From Pleurostoma richardsiae (Eukaryota; Ascomycota; Sordariomycetes; Calosphaeriales; Pleurostomataceae), in NCBI GenBank assembly GCA_030052745.1, contig JANBVO010000002.1, positions 1,674,001-1,738,000 on the forward strand: DNA of 64,000 nucleotides, in the 5' to 3' direction. The notes below the pieces were generated by a model. That model was not told the DNA's origin. It did not search any database and was given only the letters and a program-made list of their open reading frames with translations. The number at the start of each line of letters is the position of its first letter. The stretch's first letter is position 1. Position numbers and translations under genes: made by a program. Positions 12,926 through 24,417 of this stretch are shown here, in pieces.

Positions 12926-14373
12926 GAGTGGCGTGGGTGGACGGAGGCTTGGAGCATGAGCGGTGAGAGAGGTCGCATATGCGGTCTTGAGCAGGACTCA
13001 ACTTGGCAATAGAGTCTGTCCGCCACCGCTCATCGTTGGCCGTGCGGCGAAGGGTATAACCCAGAGCTCAACCTGAGGAGTCTAGGAGTTTTTGTCTTGG
13101 CTGTGCTTCAAGAAACAGGCACCTGCAGGCAGGCAGGTAGGCAGGCGTGCGCATCTCGGTCAGCAAGGGGAGAGTATTTGAGTATTGGAAAGGGGGGGAA
13201 GTAAACCTGGATTCTCATTCAACAGAAGACCCGGCGCGGTGGATCTCGGGAAAACAAAAGGGAGAGACAAGATAGGCAGCATCAACTCGGCGTCTTGTCA
13301 CTGAGGCTCAACTCTCGGTAGACTCTGCTCCTACAATGGCGGATAGAGGTACCTGGCGGCGTCTGCCATAGACTTGATCGGAAGAGGTAGCGCAACGTGT
13401 GACCGTATGTAGAAGTACCTGAGACAGGCATCGCAGTCATGCCTCGAACGGGGCATGTCCCGAATCCAATCAACGACCCCAACCCCCCTTTCCCGTCTAC
13501 CGGCGGCCATTCGCTCTCGAGCGAAGGATGCATGCATCAGGGGGGCTCTGCCACGCGCCAGAAGCGTCTCGGTGTGCTCCACTGGAGACCTTGAACTCTC
13601 GGGGACAACGGGGGATCAGGGGCTGAGGAGGGCAGGCAGGATACGCACCCAGGCGTCAGGAGCCTACGGCATGGCTTCATGCAGGTCTCCTGGTACGCGT
13701 TACCTAGTCGGGTAGCATGCAGTGTAATCCTTGGCGGGTTCTCGGTCGCTAGGCAGGTGCGGATCGCTGAGATCTGAGTTGCAGAATGACAGAAGAAGAG
13801 GCTAAGGTCGCCGGCACCGGCGGCTCATGCTTTGAGCGAGATGAGGAGTCTTGTTATGCCCCTTATGTGGACGGTCTCGTGAAGAAGAACACTGCTCTGG
13901 ACTCATGGACAAGACGCTTACACATCAGACGATGGGGTCTGAAGAACCGGATATGCGGAGTTGACGACTATATGATGCAGGTAAGATACGGTGTAACGGC
14001 ATTAAGCTTGCTGGACATCCTTCGACGATCCACCTGCACTGGAGCGCTTGCGACGCCTTGGGGGCCAAATCTTCTTCAACGGCACCGCTCTTTCTTATGT
14101 AAGTGATATGTGTAATTCGACCGGTACCTATTGATGCCATCCGAAGTGATTCTATCTCTTCTACCGTACAAGTAACGTTAAGAGACAAGGTGCGGGGGAA
14201 ACTGAGGGGATGTGGCAGTCTGGAAAGAGTAGTATATGGTGATAAGACAAGGGAACCGAGTTGGAATGTCTCGGCAGAAGGAAGAAAATCAGAATTTAAA
14301 CAGGAGAATGATGGAGTAGAAACGGGATGATCGTTCCCGACGCATGGAAGACTGAAAACCTGCAGTCCCGATG
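12926..14373. other. Intergenic region with an unassigned short frame
   Basis: This is the shared 3' side of the deaminase (+) and the NmrA-like gene (-). A 106-codon plus-strand frame at 13786-14106, starting MTEEEAKVAGTGG, is open but matches nothing I recognise; it could be a small gene or chance. A tetranucleotide repeat lies near 13126. Confidence 0.5.
13126..13145. repeat. CAGG tetranucleotide microsatellite
   Basis: There are five consecutive 4-base units, four CAGG and one TAGG, in the 3' region of the deaminase gene. It is a short imperfect microsatellite with no evident function. Confidence 0.8.
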
Positions 14374-15434
14374 CTATTGAAGAGCTGGCCCCCAGGCCTG
14401 TTCCAACCACTCCCGGAAACCTAGTGGCCTCACATCCACATGCTCGCTGTTGTTGACCGCCTCGTTCAGGTTTGCTTGTCGGAAGTTGTATCGACCGTTT
14501 GCCGTAGCGATGAGCCTCTGGAAATAATACCACCGGTTCCAGTCGCCCATCTGCTGTTGGTACTCGAGCTGTGCCTCTAAGTCTCGGAACTGGTGCACCA
14601 CAAGATCGAAGCCGACTGAGTCTCAGATCAGTAGATGCCTCGCACACTGGAAGCAAGAGCTAACATACCTCCCCTGACATTACTGCAGGTTCCGACGATA
14701 TCTCGAACCGACATCTGATCACCGCGCATCTTGAACTCACGAGGCCAGTTTCCCGGGCCTAGTTCAATGGCAGCGGCGACAAAGCGAGCAACATCGTACA
14801 CCGATGTCATGCATACTTGGATGGGCCTTCCATGAGCATTGTGTTCAACAATCTCAGCTGTCTGCGCGCCAATGTCTACCAGATAATCGCCGGGGTTGGA
14901 CAAACCGGACCCAGCGCCGATGTTCAACGTGCCCAATCCTCCGGGCGCGAACCTCTCGTAAAAGATACCACAAGAAAATACTGTATATTGCATCGGGCTT
15001 GACTTGGACTGTGACCAGCGACGGAGGAGGTCCATCGCCGCCGCGGACCCGCGATCTAGCGGATCGTTGGGAGTCGATCGGTGTCCAAGGGCACCTTCAA
15101 ACTCTGATGGGACGAAGAGACGGACGCGGGCGCGCCTCGCGGCGTCGATGAGATCAAGTTGCTCGTTCCCGGAGATGGTCGAGATGACCAAATCGACCCC
15201 CTGAAGTGTGTATCGCAGATTCTCGACGCTTGCGAAGTTGACCACGGTGAACTGAACATTCAGGTTCTGCTCGAACTCTGGATGCTCCTACTTCTTCTTA
15301 GCATTCCAACAAGGCCCTGACGGACTTGACTTTACCTGGCGGGATAGTACCAAGACGGCATTAGCCGTCTGGGATATTTCTTGGGCCAGAAGGTATGCAA
15401 ACCCTCCGGCACCGGCGATTGCAATTCTCATCAT
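14374..15434 (-). CDS. NmrA/isoflavone-reductase-like NAD(P)-binding protein
   Basis: Exons 15434-15336, 15287-14669 and 14615-14374 encode 319 residues. The N-terminus MMRIAIAGAGGFA carries the glycine-rich Rossmann loop. Strand 4 reads VDLVISTISG, followed by a region around RVRLFVPSEFEGALG typical of the atypical short-chain dehydrogenases of the NmrA/isoflavone-reductase group. The central FYERF and C-terminal WGPALQ fit fungal family members, and length is normal (300-330). The family contains both small-molecule reductases and redox-sensing regulators without catalysis; the sequence does not decide which. The usual catalytic lysine position could not be assigned with certainty. Introns have GTAAAG and GTATGT donors and keep frame. 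Confidence 0.87.
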
Positions 15435-17330
15435 TGTTGTTACTGCTTGTTCCGTCGTCCATCATGATACGGGAAGAATGACGGCTAGATAAAGGACTTG
15501 AGGCTCAACAACGCTCTTAGGAGACGGTATGGCCCCATAGACCGCCGAACATGGAATGTCAGGTTGTCAACGGTCTTGACGAATAGTATCCCAGTGGAGG
15601 TAATTCCTGAGACCTACCCTCCATACTGCCTTGTTAGCCTGGGTGACTCAGGTGTGTTCCTGTACCATGACTGGCTGTCTGGAGAAAGGTAGGCAAGTGT
15701 CGAAGTGGCTCCTCTCCCCAGTTGCTGTGCGGACGAAAACCGAGCATGGCCGTTAGAAAGCCGTGCTCCGGGCTTGGAGCGGAAAGCGGGGGCCAAGCTG
15801 CCCGCGTCGCGCCCGAGCTGCACCGCGAAGAATTATGGTACCCAAGACCCAAGTGTTAGGCCCACCCCTGACACTGATGAGCGAAAAGTCTTGCCTGCCC
15901 TAGACGGTTTAGACGGACCTAAATCACCTCACAGTGGCCGCTAGGAAGATGTCACCCTTAGGAGCTAAGACTGATGTCTCGGCAGTTAGTACCCAGGAAT
16001 CCGGATTCGCTGCCAACGCCACGCGGGTCATCGCAATGGCTTAACCAGTCCATGTATTTCTTGCATGGCTACCTCTAGACCGCAGTTCCTTGGGTTGGCG
16101 ATGTTGCCTAACCGTTTGTGGAGCCTGCTTAAAAGTCCTTGTAAGGAAACGACCAAGCCATAGATACAGCAGAAGTAACGTCGCTCAGAATTAGCGTAGA
16201 ACGACTCGAGACCCATCGCACCACAAAGTATCCAATACCTCATTGCCTGTCCGGGGTACCACGAGGGAGGGGGGAGGGGACTGGGATTTTGGATGGACGT
16301 GGGGGATCTGACTTCAGCCTCGCGTCTGGGCTCGTCTCGGTCATGCCAGAACTCCCCGGTCAAGAGCGAACGGGAAGGAGAACAAGGAAAGCCACGACAA
16401 CTGTAGGTGGAGAATCCCATCAAGTGGAGATGGTTTGTCGTTCAAGCACGGGATGCTTGTGTAACGAGTGTCACGACACCGAGCGTTGAACGGGCATGTG
16501 AGCGAATAGTGTATGTCCACCACGACAAACCGATAGGGCTGAGGGAACGTAGTGCATGTGCCTCATTTAGGGAGGAGGGCAGGGGCTGCACCAGATTGGG
16601 CCACAGCAGCATCGCCCATCTCCGGAAACACTCCCCTAAAGAGCGCCTGATTCCCACCGAGGGGGCTCCCCAGCCAAGGGGAGGCCGGGAACGGGGCAGC
16701 CTATGAAGTCATGGCGAAACAGAGGGGAAAGCGGGACGAAGAATCAGGCCAGCACGTAGGGACTGGAAGGGCAGGTGGTGCCGGATCTCGAGCGCTCCCC
16801 GTCCACAAGAACAGACGCCATCACGGCCATCCCGAGTCGTCATTGGAGGAGGTGCGGACAACTGCCTCGCGAGGCCCGAATAGGCTCCCTCGCCGGTCGG
16901 TCGTAGCCATGATCACTGGCTGGTGATCGAGATTGCAGCTCTAGCCTCGATGGGGGAAAGTGAAAGGCTCGTAGGGTAGTTAGGCGGATTGGGGGCCGCA
17001 CATTCGGCGCGCTGGCGGCCACAGTCGGACACTGCTGAGCCATTGTGTGTCGCTGGATGAAGCTCCGGCGTCTGCCGTTGTTCCACTTACCGTACCTCAC
17101 GTGACTGGCATCGGCCGCTAATGCACTATCAGCTCCTGTCGAAGTTAGTCAAGATTTGTCCCCCACTTGGCGTATTAGTGGTTAGTGATGCATCGGGCTG
17201 TTCCACTTAGCGGAGCCTCACGAACCGCTATCGGTTCCGCTATCGTACGTACCTTGTACTCCAAACTACGAGGACTCTCCCACGCGGATGCGGAATATTA
17301 AACCACAACCAAGAAGTCGCATAGTTCGAG
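15435..17330. other. Gene-poor stretch at the edge of a decayed island
   Basis: No coding region on either strand has believable composition; frames reach only 131 codons and show no domain. A pair of diverged direct repeats and a hairpin lie near 17081-17241. The stretch separates the conserved block on the left from the broken genes at 17.3-20.1 kb. Confidence 0.55.
17081..17241. repeat. Diverged direct-repeat pair with a perfect hairpin
   Basis: Two similar 40-base segments start with TTCCACTTA at 17081 and 17201 and share the order TTCCACTTA, CCTCACG, ATCGG, CCGCT. The second copy contains GAACCG-ctat-CGGTTC (17222-17237), a perfect 6-base-arm hairpin. It sits inside a wider inverted pair, AGCGGAGCC/GGTTCCGCT (17209-17217 and 17233-17241), with one mismatch. 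This could be the remnant of a small non-autonomous DNA element or chance similarity. No target-site duplication was identified. Confidence 0.4.
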
Positions 17331-17643
17331 GATGAATCTATCTCCACCGGTAGATATCACTGAATTGCCACTCGACGGTGAGGTATCTCTCTTCTCTTGA
17401 AGTCATCCTCCGTTGACTCATCTCATATGACTCGAAACCCAGCTATTATTGGATGCAATTCACATCACGTCTCTCGGCTTGTGACCTGTGGGCTCCGGCA
17501 AATGCTCGCCATTGGAAACGCGACAATGCGGCTGGAGGAGCACGGGTCCCTCCTGTCTCCTGTGCGCAATACTTTGATCTGGACGCCCATCTTTCTACTA
17601 TCTATACGTCCTCCTTATGGTGCTGTTGCCTTGCGTTTCTCTA
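17331..17643 (+). pseudogene. Possible F-box-like gene scrap
   Basis: The frame starts MNLSPPVDITELPLD and could splice at GTGAGG (17377) to an exon after CCCAG (17445). The downstream frame that looks F-box-like reads MQFTSRLSACDLWAPANARHW. The pattern (LPLD, hydrophobic, then DLWA and ARHW) resembles fungal F-box starts, but the splice does not join the two halves in one frame and the frame ends within 300 bases. It is either a decayed F-box gene or coincidence. 17644-17990 holds nothing else recognisable. Confidence 0.2.
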
Positions 17644-17989
17644 ACCCGCTTCTATCCGCGCGTACCTGATCAAATGGCTATGTACTATCAAAGTTGATCG
17701 CAGAAAGCTGTCTCCTTATAGTTAACTATCCTAAAGGGAGAAACAAAGGTGCCTTTAACGAACTGCATGTGGTTCGTTTATGGTCTCTCCCGTCTCGTGT
17801 TTCTCTGCAAGGCCCAGCATTGTGGCCGGTATGTTCTGTTAGCAATAGTCTCTTAGCGACACGGATGAAGTTAGGAAGTTCTCTTACGAGATTCGGGAAC
17901 GTCACATCCATCCCGCTCGCAACCTCCTGCACTGTCGGCGTCAGGCTGGTCTGCATCGGCGGCGGCAACACTGCTGCCGGCGGGTCTAG

Positions 17990-19080
17990 TCGCCCCTGAA
18001 CGGCGTTGTTTGTGCAAGGCATGGCCATGCCGTTCGACAAGTGCGGGATCCCGTCTTCCGGAGTCTCCTTTTACTTCTCGCCAGCTCTAGCAAGTACAGC
18101 TTCAGGTTCATTGGCAGGTTCCCCAACCCGTCAGCGGCCAACCTCACACGCAACACCGAGTCGGCCAAGATGGCGGCCATGATCCCTGCCGTCCGCGCTG
18201 CCGCCTGGGACGTGCCGTTCCCGTCGTCACCCTGCTCGGGTTGCAAGCCGGCAGGCCGACTCAGGCGCTTGAACTCATTGTGGACGACGGCGTCCTCAGT
18301 CTACACCGCGCAGACCGCGTCGACACCCACGGCGCCGAGACTCAAAAGACCTTTGTTTCGGTTGCCTCTGATCCACGAAGCTTCGTACCGCACGTTGTTG
18401 ATCTCGTTGTTGCCCACTACCACTAGCGGCGTGATGAGGTTCAGATCATCCTAAAGCGCTGGCCGCGACGTGTAGTTGCCCGCGCTCGCGACCGTCGCGA
18501 TTCTGGCGTCATACGCGTCTTGCAGCTTCAGCTTGAACACGTCGACGGCGTCGCTGAAGGGTGAGGTTTTGGGCTGGTGCTCCGGTCTGGGCCACCACAG
18601 GTACTGCGCTGTCGCAGCGAAGGACATCGCGACGACAGCCCGCCCGCAAGAGTTCACTGTCTGGAAGTGGGCCACGATAGTGTCGGACGCGTACATGGTC
18701 GAGCTGATGCGAGAGTACTCCAGGGTGTTAGTCCTCAGGCGCACGAGGCCTAACCTTGTGTTCTTGGCGGAGCCGGCGTAGCTGCCCGCTGAGCAGGAAG
18801 CCATGCTGGTGCCGTGGGGGTTATTGGGCTTGAGACCTTGCGGACCTGAGTTCTCATAGTTGACCCAGGTGGAGATGTGGAGATCGATTCAGTCTTAGTA
18901 GTCCTTGATGTGGAGACTGTATCAATGTATTCATCTGCTTGCTACAGCTGGGACACGTACCGAGTGGACAGCGAATCCGCTTGGATCGATATAATATATA
19001 GAGGAATCCGTGTGGAGGGCGCGAAGCTCTCCGTCGTCGTATGTACCGCTCAAAGTCATAGTTGGGTCTACTCCGACTTC
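17990..19080 (-). pseudogene. Broken subtilisin-like (S8) serine protease gene
   Basis: Read on the minus strand, the fragments follow the S8 order. A weak Asp-box-like SSIYYIDPSGFAVHS lies near 18960-19010. The His box NPHGTSMASCSAGSYAG, then SAKNTRLGLVR, lies near 18730-18850. The segment SLLSLGAVGVDAV, typical of the strand before the active serine, lies near 18320. The Ser box is NGTSQAAARTAGIMAAIL near 18160-18220. His-to-Ser spacing of about 200 residues is normal for the family. The frame is interrupted several times between boxes and no single splice model restores it, so it is called a pseudogene. A sequence error or unusual splicing is less likely, given breaks on both sides. An intact copy would be a secreted or vacuolar protease. 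Confidence 0.7.
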
Positions 19081-19099
19081 TACTTCGGGAGACTACAAT

Positions 19100-20070
19100 C
19101 CGAGTCCGCCCCAGATCGCCTCAGACACCGCTGCGACCCTAAGGCTATTTGCCGACTCGAACTGCTGCTCAACCTTCGAGACCATCAAGCTCTGCGAGCT
19201 CGACTCCTGATACAACGGCAACCAGGTCTTCAACAGTTTCATCCAGGGCGACGGATCCTCCATGTTCGGTGTGGCATCCACGTGTTACTCTACTCCGGCG
19301 CTGACTGCACCTGGGCCCTTGAGAGCATCAAGCTCACGAATGCCGCTCAGTGCTGGGACGACGCCTCGCCCAACAGCAACTGGAAAAGCTTCAAAACTAG
19401 CTCGACGGCCACGTCCGGAAGCTCAGGTGGCCAAGACCCCGAGTGTACTGTAACTTAGCCAGATAAAGATGGAGACAACAAGTGACGCTTAACCTGTACG
19501 AGAGCTCTTGCTGCGACAGCCCATTCGAGATTATCAAGATCGGGAAGCTCGGCCAGCGCCAGAAGGCGAACCAGAAGTTCAGTGACTTCACGCAGAGGGT
19601 GGGACCAACCTGTTCAGGCGCAGCATCCACGTCCGGCTGTACTCTGACGGGAACGGTGGATCGTCAGGCTGGTCGGAGGTCTCCCTGACCAACCAAGACA
19701 TCTGCTGGGAGAACTACGGAAACGCCTGGAGCAGCCTCATGGTTGGCGAGTTCTCGCAGCCGGCAGCGCCGCCGCCTCCTCTACCGCCGCCCCTGGCCTC
19801 CAAGATTCACGTGGACCTCGACTACGGCGAGTCCGCGGACGTCAAGGGGTGGCAGCTTCATCATCAACGTGGCTTGGGCCGACGGCGACGACCTCTGCTC
19901 GCAGAGCACGACGCTCAGCCAGTACCCGATCAAGGAGTGCAGTGTCAAGTATTGCGCGGGGGGGCAGTGAGGTTTCACGGTGGAAGGGTCCGGGACGGGT
20001 ACGCTGTGGATTAACCAGAACGAGCAGTGGTATGAGAACTGCGTCGACGGCATCAACCCTCGGGGCTGTG
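19100..20070 (+). pseudogene. Broken gene for a modular cysteine-rich protein
   Basis: Two tandem modules of about 85 residues are visible on the plus strand. Each begins with an aromatic-rich stretch and a CC pair (LFADSNCCSTFETIKL near 19150; LYESSCCDSPFEIIKI near 19500). Each continues with a short N-x-x-F-x-x-F part and ends with an IHV-x-LYS strand, an LTN motif and a CW pair (near 19270-19380 and 19630-19730). A third, different Cys-containing segment (DDLCSQSTTLSQYPIKECS) follows near 19885-19960. The modules suggest an extracellular protein. I do not recognise the family. The coding frame is broken in several places, so it looks like a fossil. It lies back to back with the broken protease. 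Confidence 0.5.
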
Positions 20071-20328
20071 CTCCAAGGTCAGCTTCTTTGGGAGTGTCGC
20101 CCGTACATAGGTGTGTTCACTGAATTCCATGTATGTCACTGTGGATCGTCATTCTGTCGGCAATGCTATTGCATTCTGATTATCTCAATTGATCAGTAGA
20201 TATGTTCCACCGTGAGAAATCTGCCCGTTGCCATGTGCTGCTCATACGGCTTCCGTCATGGGGTATCAAGAATCGTCCTCCCTATCATACACTGTTCCGT
20301 CCCGAAGAAAAAGCGGCGTTTCGTCCAT

Positions 20329-20935
20329 TTACTTCTGGGCCTCAGCCTGCTTCTGGATGTCGTGCTCGGCACCACGCTGCTGGGTCTTGCCCTTGTCATG
20401 CTGGCGCTGGTACTCCTCCTGGGCGGCCTTGTTGCCAGTGACGTTGGCAAACGTCTCGCCGACGGCACCAGTGAGACGGTCGCCGGCACCGGAGACGTAG
20501 TCGTTGGCCTGGCCCTTGGCCTCCTGCTCCTGTCCCTGGAGGTTCTGCTCGCGGCCGGACTGCTTCAGCGACTCCGAGCCGACAAGCCCTCCCAGGGTTT
20601 CCTTGCCTGCACCGACGGTCTGGTTCCAGCTCTGCAAATAGTCGTTAATAACCTTGCCTCTACTGATCGCTGGGTGTCTCGTTCGGGCAGTTACTCACGC
20701 CTGCGGTGCGGTCGGGGTCGTCCTTGGTGACCTCGCCCGCTGAGGACGCGGTGAAGCCGGGTAACTTAGCCGTAGCGTGCGAGGCATCGTACTCGGCCTG
20801 GGCCTTGTCCTGCTTGGCCTGACCCTGAGCCTGGTCGCCGTTGCTGCCTACAACGCTGCCGAGAGCATTCTGGACGTAGCCAGTCGCGGAGTCGACGTAG
20901 GACTTGAGGGTGGAGGTGTTATCGTTGGAAGACAT
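20329..20935 (-). CDS. CsbD/Hmp1-like small stress protein
   Basis: Two exons, 20935-20699 and 20631-20329, encode 179 residues. The protein is hydrophilic, Gly/Ala/Gln/Lys-rich and cysteine-free. It carries CsbD-like repeats (NQTVGAGKETLGGLVGSESL, QGQEQEAKGQANDYVSG) and the family signature ending HDKGKTQQRGAEHDIQKQAE. It matches fungal proteins annotated as mismatched base pair and cruciform DNA recognition protein (Ustilago Hmp1). The DNA-binding role is reported for that relative, while CsbD proteins in bacteria are stress-induced, so the function here is uncertain. No signal peptide or membrane segment. The 67-base intron has GTGAGT and TTGCAG ends. Confidence 0.9.
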
Positions 20936-21978
20936 GGTGATGGATTTGTGCGGAGTTGTTTGGCTTGATGGAAGTTGTATTGCAGTTGTGATTGATTTGT
21001 TTGTTCGTTGTGTGAGTGACGCGAGAAGAGGAAGCGTGAGTAGGGAATGAAGATGGATTTATTTATATTCGCTTCCATCGAGCAGAGACTTTACCTTAGA
21101 AAGGTACGTCTCGAGAAGGCACCTTACGTATCCGGTGCCCTTCCTCCCCATCCCTAGCTCTTCGATCTGGTCGCGATCTGAGCGACGATGCTTTGGGGCA
21201 GGGCTCATGATGTCATTGGACCCTGGAGGCAGAGACCTGTGATGTCACCACGGACCGCCCCACCGCTCCAAAAGAGCCACCAACCGCCATCACCTCCTTT
21301 CAGCCACTCACTTGGCAAGAATAGCCTCACGAGCGCGGGCTTCTTCGCCATTTGCCTCGGCGAGGTACGTAATAACCGTCTTGTTTAAGTGGAATAGGCC
21401 GGAGTCGCCATACATAGAATCATCGTGGGGTAAACATACGCCATCTTGCACAAACCCGCAAGGTCCGCATCAAGAGCAGCGCCACACTGACATTTCCCTT
21501 GGCCCCAGCTCAGTTCCTCAGCAAGCGTGGGACTGGTGGACAGATCTAGACCCGTACATGTGCCGTCGATTCAAGCCACTTCGGGACGTTAATCCAAGAC
21601 AGTTCGTTACACAAAAGATATCCCGTAGTTAGCGATGAGCTTTCACATGCCAGAATCCACGAGGCGGTTGCTCCTGAAATGACGTATCGGCGTGCATGAA
21701 CTGTCAATACTGTATGTATCTTGAAGGCATTGCTCTCAAAGGTAAACGAAGTCCATTCTGTGTACCGTAGATTAGTACCCTGGTTAACCCTATTTAACTC
21801 CTCCCAGCCAGTGGTATGGTGCCCTGTACAGGTATAATACAGCCTGATGCTATCAATCCTCATCCATTCGTTCGAAGCACGTTCCTACATAATCCCACGA
21901 GACGCGCGGCACCGTGCCACGATTCCTTTTGTCCGATGACTCCCAGCCTTCCCCAGGTGGTCGCTACTGCCATCCAGC
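20936..21978. other. Intergenic region
   Basis: This contains the promoter of the CsbD-like gene and the 3' side of NFS1. The leader just upstream of 20935 is TTG/CAA-rich. No coding region or RNA gene is seen. Confidence 0.55.
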
Positions 21979-23757
21979 TTAGTGTTGGCTCCATTGGATC
22001 GTGTCCAGGTCGATGCCCTCCTGGACAAGCTCCCACAGAGGGCTCAGCTCTCGGAGGAACGAGACACGCTCTCGCACAGCCTTGAGGACGTAATCGATCT
22101 CCGCTTGAGTGGTGAACCGTCCAATACCAAATCTGATGCTGGAGTGGGCGCTCTCGTCGCTGTTACCTAGAGCCCGCAGGACGTAGCTCGGTTCCAGCGA
22201 AGCAGACGTGCATGCGCTGCCGGAAGAGAGTGCGATGTCCTTGAGGGCCATCAACAAAGACTCGCCTTCAACGTACGCGAAGGAGACGTTTACACAACCC
22301 GGGTAGAAGTGGTTGGGATCGCCGTTCTGGCTAGTATGCTCCATAGCTAGCAGACCGTTGAGAAGCCTGTCAGAGAGCGACTTGACGTATTTGTGGTCAT
22401 ACTACCACTGGTTAGCTCGTGGACCACCAGGAAAATAGCACGACGGTAAAGGACAAGAGCAAGGAACGTAATCAGTCAAGTGTCGTCATTCAACAAATTA
22501 ATGCTTGTAAGGCATTCAGAAAGCCATGCAAGATAAGACAAGTCATCATAAGAAGGAGCAAGGAAATGATAAATATCGCGAGCACGTACCTCCATGTCTT
22601 CTTTGGCGATGCGGCAGGCCTCGCCAAAGCCAACGACCAGCGGAGGAGCAAGGGTACCACTCCGTAAGCCACGCTCCTGACCACCTCCGCTGATGATAGG
22701 GTCGATTCTGACTCTGGGTCGCCTGCGTACGTAGCAGGCTCCAATACCCTTGGGGCCGTAGATCTTATGCGATGAAATGGACATGAGGTCGATATTCATG
22801 GCGTTGACATCGAGGGGGATCTTGCCGACCGCTTGGGCTCCATCTGTGTGAAAGAAGACTTTCTTCCGTCGGCAAAGCTTGCCAATCTCTTCGAGCGGCT
22901 GAATAACGCCAATCTCATTGTTCACAGCCATTATACTGACGAGGGCGGTCTCAGGCTTGATGGCGGCCTCCAACTCCGCCATATCGACCAACCCTGTGTG
23001 CTTGACCGGAAGGTAAGTGATCTCGAAACCTTCATCTTGCAGATGCCGGCAGCTGTCCAGGACGCATTTGTGTTCCGTCTGGGTGGTCACGATGTGATTC
23101 TTTTTGCCTGAACGACCGAAGAATCTGGCAACACCCTTGATACTCATGTTGTTACTCTCGGTGGCACCGCTCGTGAAGATGATCTCCTTGGGGTCGGCAC
23201 CAATGAGACTGGCGACGTGGGCTCGGGCTTCCTCGACGGCCTTCTCGCTTTCCCATCCATAAGCGTGTGTCCGTGAATGTGGGTTTCCGAATACGCCGAC
23301 GTAGAAGGGCAACATGGCATCAAGGACCCGCGGATCGACGGGAGTTGTCGCCTGCATATCAAGGTAGATTGGTCGTTGTCCTTCGTCCATCACAGTAGCT
23401 TTCTGGAGAACCTCTGGTAAGACGTCAGCCTGAGCGCAGTCAAGCTCCGCGAAGTCAATACATACCTGCCATAGGGCTGACAGTGACGCCGGCCTCATTC
23501 TTTTGCTTGCTCATGGCCAGGCCGGCTTTCTCAAACTCCTTCCGATCTAGCCTGATGGCGGTCTCGACCTTTGGCTCTGCCACCTGGGCGTTGCCTCTCT
23601 TTGTCTCTGACACATATGTGCGGTGCGTGGCTCTCTGGACCGGGCCAGTCGCCACTCGCGATATGCCCTGAATTCCTCGAAGACCGGCAGCTAAAGCCAA
23701 CTGCTTCGGGGTCAGGCGCGATGCCTGCTTTAATGCGGCGGGTCCAATACTGGCCAT
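21979..23757 (-). CDS. NFS1: Mitochondrial cysteine desulfurase
   Basis: PLP enzyme that removes sulfur from cysteine for iron-sulfur cluster assembly on Isu and for tRNA thiolation. Exons 23757-23466, 23413-22590 and 22401-21979 give 512 residues. The first 60 residues are basic and Ala/Ser-rich without acidic residues ([20 protein letters not shown]), a mitochondrial targeting sequence. The fold is complete: SGATESNN at 179-186 (PLP phosphate loop), His212 in [13 protein letters not shown] at 284-291, the PLP lysine K314 in [10 protein letters not shown], and the active-site loop SSGSACTS with catalytic Cys436. The C-terminal [13 protein letters not shown] matches the conserved Isu-binding tail. 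The gene is essential in yeast. It shares a 660-base divergent promoter region with RVS167. Intron 2 is long for this window (188 bases) and AT-richer than the exons. Confidence 0.97.
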
Positions 23758-24417
23758 ATTTCTCGAAGGGAGACAAGGCGCAGAAAGGGAAAGTTTGAAA
23801 GTGAAGATGGTAGGATTGGAAATGACGGGACCGGCGATTTTTTGAGATTCCCATAATCTCTAATCAAGCCGAGCCGGAGGTCGGTCGTCGGGGATAAGGT
23901 CGGAGCGGGCAAGCTCGGCATATGGTGCTCCTCATTGGCCAGGACGATGCCCCGCCAAGCTTGCAGACAGGAAGTGACGTACCGCCTGTAACCCCCGCCG
24001 GCACGGGACAATTCACCGCAAACGGTGGAACTGGGCAGCATCATAATCGGTCCAGCCAAGCCTGGCCAGGCGCAACACTGCGTTTCTCTCAAACCATCAC
24101 GAGTTTCCCTTCTTCTCTCGCTCGTGAGCCACTGTATCTTTCTGTAACTATTCGCGATTATCTGTGGCGCGCTGCGCAATCTTGCAATCTTACCTATTTC
24201 TGCCACGGGTTCCGGTGATTCCCAGGACTCCGGAGGCTTGTGATGCGCCACGGCCCGGGAAGACTTTTGAGTGACGACACAGCCACCGGACGTCGTCACA
24301 TAAGCCCTCCGTCAGCCCGCCTTTCAGCCTGCGAATTGCGCCTATTCACGTCGCGACCGAAGCATCATTGAGGGAACATCCATTTGCGAGTTTTATCTTG
24401 CGGAATAGTCGAGAATC
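23758..24417. other. Divergent promoter region of NFS1 and RVS167
   Basis: There are 660 bases between two divergent start codons. Pyrimidine-rich runs lie near 24095-24130 on the plus strand, and purine-rich runs lie close to the NFS1 start. No coding region is seen. Confidence 0.6.

Noticed and set aside
12035-13026. Long minus-strand open frames (213 and 316 codons) across the deaminase gene
   Set aside because: They are antisense shadows created by very high GC at third codon positions; their composition is Ala/Val/Arg- or Ser/Pro-rich without domains, and the plus strand holds all catalytic motifs.
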